Assembly (NCBI GenBank): GCA_020722685.1
Contig: DYKH01000034.1
Coordinates: 2,829 to 34,042, forward strand
DNA from: Caldithrix sp.
GTDB lineage: Bacteria > KSB1 > UBA2214 > DYKH01
Length of the DNA stretch: 31,214 nt
Direction of reading: 5' to 3'
Below are positions 21,886 through 29,789 of the stretch, piece by piece (the first letter of the stretch is position 1; each line of letters opens with the position of its first letter). Position numbers and translations under genes: made by a program. A model generated the notes under the pieces. That model did not search any database, was not told the DNA's origin, and saw only the letters and a list, made by a program, of their open reading frames with translations.

Positions 21886-22731
21886 TTACTGGTTTATGGA
21901 ATCTTCCAGCGCGGCTTGACGGGATTCAATGATGGCTCTTAGTGAGTCGGCCTTGATGCGTTTGCGCATCTCAGCAAGCTCGATAGCCATCGCCTCTTTC
22001 GGCAGTAAAACCCTGTGGGGGAAGTGTCGGAATTCCTGTTCAATTTTGTTCAGCTCCGCCTGCTTCTCCCAAAAGATCCATTTCTTCCGCTCCAAATCCC
22101 GAATGCTTGCGTGCAAGCGTTCGGCCGGCGCGCGTTCAAAAGCAGATCGCATTTCTACACCGATGGCGACGCGTAAGCCGCTATCTGCGAGGAAATAGAC
22201 TTGGTGCTTGAACGGCTTGAAGCTGCTGTCATTCTCGAGGCACTGCTGATACTCGAAATTGAACTCGTGCATAGATTTCAGACGCTCAGCCATTTCCCGC
22301 CAGCCCGCCTCCTTGTAGAAACTTTTTGGGGGTGCTGAAGCCTCGAGAGCTTGGGCCGGCCAAGCTTTGCCATATCCCGTGGTGCGTGCAGCCTGCTCGT
22401 CGCTAGCAAGCGCCAAGGCGGACATGGCGACATCGGCGGAAATCAGGGTGTCCCGATTCGCCAGGTTCAAGATGGTAGCGGCCACCCGTTCAATCTCCTC
22501 CGGCGGCAGCTCCCGGCTTTCGGCCTTGCGCATGAAATCATCATAGAGTCGCCGCAACGAGGCCTTTTGTTCTCCTTCCGGTACTACGGCGAAAAGCTGC
22601 TTGCCAAAGAGATCGAGAGTGGTGCGCAGAATATCGGTTTTTAAATTCTGATCTTTGATTAGAAAGTAAAAGATCGCTGTGGAGAGCAAAACGACAAACA
22701 AGCCGACAAACATCTTTTTTATGAGAGTCAT
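21886..22731 (-). CDS. Membrane-anchored protein of unknown function
   Basis: A 281-residue protein with one N-terminal membrane segment (FVGLFVVLLSTAIFYFLI, about 8-25) and a long soluble part, probably outside the cytoplasm. The soluble part is mostly helical and charged. Notable stretches are LPPEEIERVAATILNLANRD, KSFYKEAGWREMAERLKSM and a coiled-coil end rich in Glu, Lys and Arg (200-275). I do not recognise a family. A strong ribosome binding site (TTAGGAG) stands about 8 bases before ATG 22731; a TTG directly before that ATG is the only other option. Its left neighbour is the Tat aldo/keto reductase, read in the same direction about 235 bases away; its right neighbour diverges. Confidence 0.6.
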   Translation of the reverse strand: MTLIKKMFVGLFVVLLSTAIFYFLIKDQNLKTDILRTTLDLFGKQLFAVVPEGEQKASLRRLYDDFMRKAESRELPPEEIERVAATILNLANRDTLISADVAMSALALASDEQAARTTGYGKAWPAQALEASAPPKSFYKEAGWREMAERLKSMHEFNFEYQQCLENDSSFKPFKHQVYFLADSGLRVAIGVEMRSAFERAPAERLHASIRDLERKKWIFWEKQAELNKIEQEFRHFPHRVLLPKEAMAIELAEMRKRIKADSLRAIIESRQAALEDSINQ

Positions 22732-22985
22732 CAATTAACTCCTAAGCGGTTTTCAGCGGGGATTCCATGCTTCATGCGCCCCCGCTGCGGACAATCTGAC
22801 TCTTGAAACCAGAAATGGTTGCAGAATAATTTTTCCGGCAATCGCTGCGGCCAAGATAAAAACATCTGCGATAAGAAACAATATTTCCTATTGTCAGAGT
22901 GCACGGAAATGGGTACATTTGACCCAAGAAAAATGTGCAGCCGCTAAACCGGTATTGAATATGTGACCATAGTAGGGCAACAGCC

Positions 22986-23537
22986 ATGCGGATAACCAAG
23001 TTTGTGGAAGGCGAGAAAGTCTATTTGCGACCGGTCGAGGATGCGGATTCCGAGCTGGTCTACTTTGGCAAGAACAATGCGGACGTTCGGGAAACGCTAT
23101 TCTTGTTTGCGCCGCAGACGATAGAACAAGTGCAGCGGGAAATGAAGGATTGGAGTCAGAGCAAAGAGACCGTCCTGTTTACCATCTGCAGCCAAGAAAC
23201 CAATGAGCCGGTCGGGCAGACGGCTTTCGTGCGCATCGATCATGTCAGTCGGGCGGCGGTTTTCTATATCGCCATCTACGATCCGCAATTTTGGGCCAAA
23301 GGCTACGGCGGCGAAGCCAGTCGATTGATGGTTTCCTACGGCTTTGAAATCCTGAATCTCAATCGCATCCAATTGCACGTCGCCTGTGAAAACACTTATG
23401 CGGTGCGCGCCTACCAACAAGCCGGGTACAGCATCGAAGGTACCTTGCGGCAGGCCATGTATCATCATGACCGCTATTGTGATTTCTACGTGATGGCCGT
23501 TTTGCGCAGTGAGTATTATGCGCAAAAGAACCGATAG
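22986..23537 (+). CDS. GNAT-family N-acetyltransferase, RimJ/RimL-like
   Basis: A 183-residue acetyl-CoA-dependent acetyltransferase. It opens with VYLRPVEDADSELVY, typical of RimL-like members. The acetyl-CoA site is KGYGGEASRLMVSYGFEIL (107-125 region, for the usual R/QxxGxG/A), and then comes LNRIQLHVACENTYAVRAYQ with the Asn and Tyr expected in motif B, ending in GYSIEGTLRQAMYHHDRY. Substrates in this family range from ribosomal proteins to small amines and antibiotics, so it cannot be assigned. No good ribosome binding site precedes the ATG at 22986. A palindromic repeat follows 22 bases after the stop. Confidence 0.88.
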   Translation: MRITKFVEGEKVYLRPVEDADSELVYFGKNNADVRETLFLFAPQTIEQVQREMKDWSQSKETVLFTICSQETNEPVGQTAFVRIDHVSRAAVFYIAIYDPQFWAKGYGGEASRLMVSYGFEILNLNRIQLHVACENTYAVRAYQQAGYSIEGTLRQAMYHHDRYCDFYVMAVLRSEYYAQKNR

Positions 23538-23558
23538 CCCTAACGCCAGGAGAAAAAA

Positions 23559-23681
23559 GTAACCGATCACAGGATGCGGTCACCCTGCGTTTGCAGGGGT
23601 CTCCTTCTGCCGTGTAATGGAAAGGAGATTCCTGCATTCGCAGGAATGACCGCACTGGCAGGACACCCCGTGATTGGTTAC
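23559..23681. repeat. 123-bp imperfect palindrome, MITE- or REP-like
   Basis: Ends are inverted repeats, GTAACCGATCAC (23559-23570) and GTGATTGGTTAC (23670-23681), matching at 11 of 12 positions. Inside, GCGGTCA (23576-23582) pairs with TGACCGC (23647-23653), and TCTCCTT pairs with AAGGAGA. The core CCTGC-ATTC-GCAGG is a hairpin of its own. The ATTCCTGC...GCAGGAATGAC core is like palindromic repeats spread through many bacterial genomes. It has no reading frame, so any movement would need an outside transposase. The rest of the gap to 23884 contains TTGACT (23764-23769) without a clear -10. Confidence 0.8.
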
Positions 23682-23884
23682 AGAAAAAATATATCAAAAC
23701 CTTCGAGCAAGTAGTGTTAAGGAAAAGCTTCCTTGCTGTCTGCACTGCCTTCTCAAGCAAACTTTGACTGGATTTTTATGGAAATTTGCACTATTTTCCC
23801 CGCGCCCAAGTCTCTGGCTGGGCGTGCTTTCACACGTTCCATCTCTCCAATTAGTAGCCTCTCATCTAAGCAAACGAGGAGACC

Positions 23885-26443
23885 GTGTCCAAGAAAAAGT
23901 TGGTGAAACCGGCTGAGCAAAAACCAATCCAGGCCGAAAAGGCAAACCTGATCTCCAGACATCCGCTTTTGTCTACCCTGATCGCAGCCTTGGTGCTGTT
24001 GCTCGTTTTCTACCATCAAGTCATGTTGGGCGGCATGACGTTCCAAGCGCCTGATAAACTGACGGCCAACGCCGCGGTGCCGTTCATGAAAGACGCCCTC
24101 AACAGAGGAATCTATCCCCTATGGTGTCCCTACATCTTTGGCGGCATGCCTTCTTACGGCAGCCTTATTACTGCGCCAAGAGTGAACCTGATCGACTCCA
24201 CCGTCCTTGCCGTCTTTAATGCTGTAAACGGCATCATCCCCCTCAACCAGTTTACCATCCTTTTTTTGAATTATTTGCTCTTCGCCGGATTGATGTATGC
24301 TTTGTTGCGCAGCCAGAAAATTGCGCCCTTGGCTGCCACCTTCGCGGCCATCGCGGTCATTTTTATGCCGCAATTCGTCGCTTTCACCGCCTTCGGACAC
24401 AGCACCAAGTTTTTGTCACTGGTGCTCATTCCCCTCATTTTCTTGTTAGCCGCCAAGCTTTTGGAGAAGCGCAACGCCTTGTACTTTAGCTTGACCGCGC
24501 TGGTCGTTGGCTTGCAGATGATGCGGGCGCACGTGCAGGTGAGCTATTACACCTTCCTGATGCTGGGATTGTATTTTCTTTTTCAATTGACAGCAGAATG
24601 GCGGGAAACAAAGCAAGCCAAACCCATGTTGCTGGGCGGTGCGCTGATGGCCGGCGCGATCCTGGCCGGCGTTTTATTGTCCTCCGTGTTGTATGTGTCG
24701 GTACTTGATTATCAGCGCTTTTCCATCCGCGGCGGCGGCGCCGGCGGTGGCTTAAATTTTGACTATGCCTCCAACTGGTCCTTCCATCCCCTGGAAATGG
24801 TCACATTCTTCATCCCTGCCTTTATGGGATTCGGCGGGCAGACCTATTGGGGGAAAATGCCCTTTACCGACTATCCTCTCTACTTTAGCGTGCTGGTGCT
24901 ATTGCTAGCGGGTGTGGCTTTTGTGCTCAGAAGAAACAAGATGACCTGGTTTTTTGGCTTGCTGGCGCTTTTTTCTCTTCTTGTTTCTTTCGGCAAGCAT
25001 GTGCCCATTCTCTATATGCCCATGTACAAATTCTTACCCTATTTTAACAAATTCCGCGTTCCCAGCATGATTCACATTCTGCTGGATATTGCCATGGTTG
25101 TTTTGGCTGCTTACGGCTTGCAGGCGTTGCTTGATTTTCATGTGCAAGGAACCAAGCTAAGAGATCGCGAGCTAATGCAAAAGTCACTCAAGCGATATTT
25201 GAACATCTTTGTGGCTTTCATTGCCATCATAACCTTGTTTGTTCTATTGAGCCGCTCCGGATTCTTGTCATTGGTGGCCAGCGCCCGGGCACAACTGAAT
25301 TTCGCCCAGCGTGAGCTTGCCTATAACAAAGCGATGCTGGACAGCTTAAAGACCTTGGCCATTACTTCCGTCAGTGTGGTTCTCATCTTCCAGTATCTCA
25401 GGAACAAGGTATCGAGAACCGTTTTGGCATCTTCCCTTATTACTTTGCTACTGGTGGATCTTTGGATGGTCGATTTCAAGGTCATTCATCCACAACCGCC
25501 CTCTGATGAAAAGGCCTTTTTTGCCGAAACGCCAGACGTACGAACCATCAAGCAGGACAAGGGGCTGTATCGAATTTTCCCGGTCTTGACGGAAAAAAGC
25601 GGCAACTGGTTCATGCACCACCTCATCCAGAACATTTTGGGTTACCATCCCGCCAAGCTGCGAATCTATCAGGAATTTTTGGAAGAAACCGGATTCGATC
25701 CGCAAGGTCAGGCGTTTATCCTAAAATATTGGCGCTATGTGATGCGTGACGGCGAGCCGGCCTATCAGCCCGTTCCCGTGCAACAGATTCCGGCCCAACG
25801 CCTCAGCTTTGACTCCGCAATGCTCGATATGCTGAATGTCAAGTACCTCATCGCCAATGGCCTGCCCATTTATGATTCTCGCTTTCGAGAGGTTCACCAT
25901 CAAGAGCCTTGGGTCTATGAGAACACAACAGTTCTGCCCAGGGCGTTCTTTGCCGACTCTGTCGAGACGCTGATCGGAAGGCGCAGCATCTTTGCCCGCA
26001 TGAAAGATGGGAAATTCGATCCGCGACATACGGCCATCATCGAGGAGCAAGCGCCGTTCGCTGTCTTGCCTGCCGATAGTAACACAGCTACAGTATCGGC
26101 ATACGATATCCACAAAATCACCATCGATGCGCGCGTGATTCGCCCCACGGTGATGGTCTTAAGTGAAGTGTATTATCCCTCCGGCTGGAAGGCCTATGTG
26201 GACGGCGTGGAGACGAAAATCTACAAGACCAACTATATCCTTCGATCCATCTTCCTCAAGCCGGGCGCGCACAAAATCGAGTTCCGTTTCGCTCCAACGT
26301 CGTTCGCTTTGGGAATGTGGATTAGTATCGTGACCCTCCTGCTATTGTTGAGCCTCCTCATCACCACGCTGTATGTCAGAATGAAAGATCGCAAGGCTCA
26401 GCAAGGCTTGACGCCGGCGGTCGAAATGGCCAAGTCTGTTTGA
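23885..26443 (+). CDS. YfhO-like multi-pass membrane protein (GT-C fold type)
   Basis: An 852-residue inner-membrane protein. After a short charged N-terminus and a first membrane segment (about 31-43) comes a large loop with GIYPLWCPYIFGGMPSYG, which is typical of YfhO proteins and GT-C glycosyltransferases (the site following the first acidic loop). Then follow roughly ten further membrane segments to about residue 545, a long outer domain (about 545-800), and a last membrane segment. Family members move sugars or other groups from lipid carriers onto cell-envelope polymers. In Gram-positive bacteria YfhO glycosylates lipoteichoic acid; the acceptor here is unknown. GTG start at 23885 with GAGGAG 4-5 bases before it. 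The histidine kinase gene follows 75 bases later. Confidence 0.85.
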   Translation: MSKKKLVKPAEQKPIQAEKANLISRHPLLSTLIAALVLLLVFYHQVMLGGMTFQAPDKLTANAAVPFMKDALNRGIYPLWCPYIFGGMPSYGSLITAPRVNLIDSTVLAVFNAVNGIIPLNQFTILFLNYLLFAGLMYALLRSQKIAPLAATFAAIAVIFMPQFVAFTAFGHSTKFLSLVLIPLIFLLAAKLLEKRNALYFSLTALVVGLQMMRAHVQVSYYTFLMLGLYFLFQLTAEWRETKQAKPMLLGGALMAGAILAGVLLSSVLYVSVLDYQRFSIRGGGAGGGLNFDYASNWSFHPLEMVTFFIPAFMGFGGQTYWGKMPFTDYPLYFSVLVLLLAGVAFVLRRNKMTWFFGLLALFSLLVSFGKHVPILYMPMYKFLPYFNKFRVPSMIHILLDIAMVVLAAYGLQALLDFHVQGTKLRDRELMQKSLKRYLNIFVAFIAIITLFVLLSRSGFLSLVASARAQLNFAQRELAYNKAMLDSLKTLAITSVSVVLIFQYLRNKVSRTVLASSLITLLLVDLWMVDFKVIHPQPPSDEKAFFAETPDVRTIKQDKGLYRIFPVLTEKSGNWFMHHLIQNILGYHPAKLRIYQEFLEETGFDPQGQAFILKYWRYVMRDGEPAYQPVPVQQIPAQRLSFDSAMLDMLNVKYLIANGLPIYDSRFREVHHQEPWVYENTTVLPRAFFADSVETLIGRRSIFARMKDGKFDPRHTAIIEEQAPFAVLPADSNTATVSAYDIHKITIDARVIRPTVMVLSEVYYPSGWKAYVDGVETKIYKTNYILRSIFLKPGAHKIEFRFAPTSFALGMWISIVTLLLLLSLLITTLYVRMKDRKAQQGLTPAVEMAKSV

Positions 26444-26518
26444 GCTGGTATGCAAGCCATTATTCGGGAAAGTTCGATGCGGAATTAATCATCCTTGACG
26501 AAACGGATAGGGAATCCT

Positions 26519-27712
26519 ATGTCGCTGCGGCGATTGCTTTATACTTTTTCCAGCACCCTGAAGGGCATCTTCTTCGTCATTTTGGTGCTGTGCATCCTCG
26601 GCGCTGTGGTCTATACCCAGCAACTGGTCGGGGAACTGCGCCAGGAAGCACGGGATATCGTGGACTTTTATGCGCAAACCTATCAGCGCATTGCCTCGGA
26701 TATCGAAGCGCCAGAAGGATTGGGCTGGTTCTTTGTCAATGTCATACGCCGAACCAATTTCCCGCTTATTCTTACCGACATCAAAGGTGAGCCCAATTCG
26801 TGGAAAGGGATCGAGGTGGCGGAAGACGACCGCTCGCCCGAGGCCCTAAAACGCGTCAAGAACATCATGGAGAGAATGAGGAAGGAAAACAAGCCCGTCG
26901 CCATCACCCACGATGGGCAGGTGATTAACTATCTGTACTATGGGGATTCCAAGCTTATTACCCGACTCGTCTATCTTCCTTACATCACCTTAAGCGGCCT
27001 GGTGCTGCTGGTTCTGGTGGCGTTTTTGGGCTTTGGCAGCATCAAGCGCAGCGAGCAACGGTTCATCTGGGTGGGCATGGCAAAAGAAACCGCCCATCAA
27101 TTGGGCACACCCATTTCCTCCCTCCTGGGCTGGCTGGAAGTCATGCGCACCATGCCCATGGACGAAAACAGAGTTCACCAAATCGCCCTCGATATTGAAT
27201 CCGATGTCAAGCGATTGGAAAAAGTCGCCGCCCGATTCTCTCAGATCGGCTCCGAAGCAGATCTTCGTCCGCAGGACGTTCACGCCATCTTGCGCGATGT
27301 CATTGCCTACTTTCGGCGCCGTTTGCCGCAGTCCGGCAAGGAGGTCAAAATCGTGGAGACCTATGGCTCACTACAGCCGGTCCCCTTGAACCGCGACTTG
27401 TTCGAGTGGGTGGTCGAGAATCTCATCAAGAACAGTCTGGACGCCGTCAAAGGCAAGAATGGAATGATTGAAGTGGCTACCGGCGTCTTGCCGGAAAACG
27501 GCCGCATTTTCATCGACATTATCGATAACGGCGCTGGCATCCCCGCCAAACGGCGCAACGACATCTTCAAGCCGGGCTACAGCACCAAGAAGCGCGGTTG
27601 GGGATTGGGACTCAATATCGCGAAAAGGATTGTCGAGGATTACCACCGGGGCAAGCTATTCATCAAGGAAACGCACGTGGGCAAGGGGACAACGATGCGC
27701 ATTCTATTGTAG
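26519..27712 (+). CDS. Sensor histidine kinase, orphan
   Basis: A 397-residue membrane kinase. The first membrane segment spans about 15-33, a periplasmic sensor region of some 120 residues follows, and a second segment lies near 150-170. Next are the phosphoacceptor box MAKETAHQLGTPISSL with His193, the N-box (Asn301 and Asn305 in NLIKNSLDA), the G1 box DNGAGI from Asp336, and the G2 box GWGLGL. All residues needed for autophosphorylation are present. The AHQLGTP form of the H-box is known mainly from FCB-group kinases. No response regulator is adjacent, so its partner is encoded elsewhere. The ATG at 26519 has AGGGAATCC in front; a TTG at 26495 is in frame but weaker. Confidence 0.92.
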   Translation: MSLRRLLYTFSSTLKGIFFVILVLCILGAVVYTQQLVGELRQEARDIVDFYAQTYQRIASDIEAPEGLGWFFVNVIRRTNFPLILTDIKGEPNSWKGIEVAEDDRSPEALKRVKNIMERMRKENKPVAITHDGQVINYLYYGDSKLITRLVYLPYITLSGLVLLVLVAFLGFGSIKRSEQRFIWVGMAKETAHQLGTPISSLLGWLEVMRTMPMDENRVHQIALDIESDVKRLEKVAARFSQIGSEADLRPQDVHAILRDVIAYFRRRLPQSGKEVKIVETYGSLQPVPLNRDLFEWVVENLIKNSLDAVKGKNGMIEVATGVLPENGRIFIDIIDNGAGIPAKRRNDIFKPGYSTKKRGWGLGLNIAKRIVEDYHRGKLFIKETHVGKGTTMRILL

Positions 27713-27759
27713 CCCTACAGGCAGTGCCCTGCATCTCTTGCCAGCCAACCCGATCAAGC

Positions 27760-28491
27760 TTACTCTTTCTCCCTGCTCTTGTCGCTTTTCGACAGCGCCT
27801 CTATTCTTTCATCAACCGCGTGCAGAGTAAAACCGGATTGGCTAACTTCGACCTCATAGGCGCCAGCAAAATTCGGGCTGACATAATCTGTAGCGTATTT
27901 CGAGATCGTGAAAAATGGCATCGCCTGCGCGAGTTTGCGTAAGGCGTTCCAGGTTCCGCTTTTTTCTTCTCTCGACAATGGATGTTGGCTTACAGCTCTG
28001 CTGCCGGAGCTCGACTGCGGAGTATGCCGGCTTTCCACGACGGCGAATCGATACATGGAATTCAATCCCATGGATCGACCCAAACTACCCCACTGCAAAA
28101 CCTCGCCTTCCAAAGCCCAGACATTCCCCTGCATGGAAAAAATCTTAGCGTCCTGACGCACGCCGTTTCTTACCAAGACCAAATAGAGATCAAAATCCGC
28201 TTCTCCCTCCTCAGTTCTTTGGCATTGCACAATAGCCGCCAATTCCTGTTTGCTAAAAGAATGAAAAGGCCCCAAAAGAGTGGCAATGAAAACCAAGCCA
28301 AACAGGACCACGAGGAGCAAAACGGTAGCCATACATCCCAACCGGCTACCGGGACGCCCGCCCTTGCCGACGGTAGAGAGTTTTTTGAAAAAATTGCCGA
28401 TTCCAATGAGAAAATATGCTGCGAAGAGTGTGACCAAAAACAGCAGGACATACACCATCAAAGGAGACAAACCGCGTATGCTTTCCAGCAT
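27760..28491 (-). CDS. Small membrane protein of unknown function at the end of the hut cluster
   Basis: A 243-residue protein with two membrane segments (about 10-30 and 53-75) separated by a basic loop (KKLSTVGKGGRPGSRLG). A soluble domain of some 165 residues follows. It contains regular beta-like stretches (DFDLYLVLVRNG, NVWALEGEVLQWG) and YRFAVVESR, and ends in a charged tail. It is unlike any family I know well; similar pieces are sometimes annotated as multidrug-transporter-related, which I cannot support. The ATG at 28491 (AAAGG upstream) lies 21 bases after the hutI stop, so it is probably cotranscribed with hutU and hutI. It converges with the histidine kinase gene across 47 bases. 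Confidence 0.65.
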   Translation of the reverse strand: MLESIRGLSPLMVYVLLFLVTLFAAYFLIGIGNFFKKLSTVGKGGRPGSRLGCMATVLLLVVLFGLVFIATLLGPFHSFSKQELAAIVQCQRTEEGEADFDLYLVLVRNGVRQDAKIFSMQGNVWALEGEVLQWGSLGRSMGLNSMYRFAVVESRHTPQSSSGSRAVSQHPLSREEKSGTWNALRKLAQAMPFFTISKYATDYVSPNFAGAYEVEVSQSGFTLHAVDERIEALSKSDKSREKE

Positions 28492-28512
28492 GAAACGCCT
28501 TTCAAAAAATGC

Positions 28513-29733
28513 TCATCGACTCTTAACGATCTTACCTCGTTTGATGACGGTGGCTACATGATTGACGCCAAAAAAGTAGGGTATCATTCGGTAATTGGGA
28601 ACATCCAGAATGAGCACATCCGCCTGCTTGCCGACTTCAAGAGTACCTACATGTGAGAGTCCCAGCGCATAAGCGCCATTGACGGTGGCTGAATTGATCG
28701 CTTCTTCCGGAGTCATATGCATTTGCGTGCAAGCAATGGCTATGACCATTTGCATGGAAAGAGTCATGCAGCTTCCGGGATTAAAGTTGCTGGCCAATGC
28801 CGTGATGCAGCCTTTATCAAGCATCTTTCGCGCCGGCGGATAGCCATAGTTGAGGAAAAAGGAAACGCCGGGGAGCAAGGTTGCACACGTATTCGATGCC
28901 GCCAGCAGGTCGAGTTCCTCATCGGAAATCTTTTCCAGATGGTCTGCTGAAACCGCGTCCAATTCAACGGCCAGTTTTGCCCCGCCGTTATTGGTAAATT
29001 GGTCTGCGTGCAACCGCGGAGAGAGGCCGCATTCTTTGGCTCTTTCGAGAATCAGTCGGCTTTCCGTGACATCAAAATATCCATCTTCGCAGAAAACGTC
29101 GCAGAACTTGGCTTTGGGAGAAACGACCGGCAGCATCTCCACGACCCTGCGAACATAATCTGCTTTGCCGCACTCCGGCGGAACGGCGTGAGCGCCCATG
29201 AAAGTAGGGATCAATTCGACCGGCTGCTCCTCATTTAGCTCTTCGATCACCTCTAATATTTTCAGCTCATTTTCCAGATCCAGTCCGTAGCCGCTCTTCA
29301 CCTCCATGGTCGTGGTGCCGTGCGCCAAAGCGATGGCAAGATAATGTGTGGCGATGGCCTTCAGCTCATCCTTGCCGGCGGCGCGAGTGGCTTTGACTGT
29401 GCTCAGAATGCCGCCACCTTTGGCGGCAATCTCCTGATAGGTTGCTCCGCCAATGCGCATCGCAAACTCGCCCTCGCGTGTGCCGGCGAAAATTAGGTGG
29501 GTGTGGGAATCGACAAAGCCCGGAAGAACGGTTTTGCCTTTGGCATCGATGATGACGGTGTCGCGCTCCAGTTCTGTAGAATTAATGGATCCAGCAATTG
29601 CAGCTATGTGGCCCCCCCTTATGAGAATTGAGCCATCCTTCCAAGCTCGCAGTTTGCGAAGAGTAGCGCCGCGAGCAGGGCAACCCGGAGAGGTTATTAT
29701 CTCGTTAGCATTTTGGATGAAGATATCTGCCAT
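28513..29733 (-). CDS. hutI: Imidazolonepropionase
   Basis: Hydrolyses 4-imidazolone-5-propionate to N-formimino-glutamate, the third step of histidine breakdown. The 406-residue amidohydrolase has the metal motif DSHTHL (His77 and His79), the substrate-side RIGGATYQEI, the MEVKSGYGLD segment, the LHADQF His, and ALASNFNPGS carrying the metal-binding Asn/Asp site of the family. Length is normal. The start at 29733 lacks an evident Shine-Dalgarno sequence. It follows hutU by 56 bases and is followed closely by a membrane protein gene. Confidence 0.95.
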   Translation of the reverse strand: MADIFIQNANEIITSPGCPARGATLRKLRAWKDGSILIRGGHIAAIAGSINSTELERDTVIIDAKGKTVLPGFVDSHTHLIFAGTREGEFAMRIGGATYQEIAAKGGGILSTVKATRAAGKDELKAIATHYLAIALAHGTTTMEVKSGYGLDLENELKILEVIEELNEEQPVELIPTFMGAHAVPPECGKADYVRRVVEMLPVVSPKAKFCDVFCEDGYFDVTESRLILERAKECGLSPRLHADQFTNNGGAKLAVELDAVSADHLEKISDEELDLLAASNTCATLLPGVSFFLNYGYPPARKMLDKGCITALASNFNPGSCMTLSMQMVIAIACTQMHMTPEEAINSATVNGAYALGLSHVGTLEVGKQADVLILDVPNYRMIPYFFGVNHVATVIKRGKIVKSR

Positions 29734-29789
29734 GATTTGGCCGGCAATTCATTGCAAGCTTTACGGTCCAAATTACCTTGTCCATTGAG

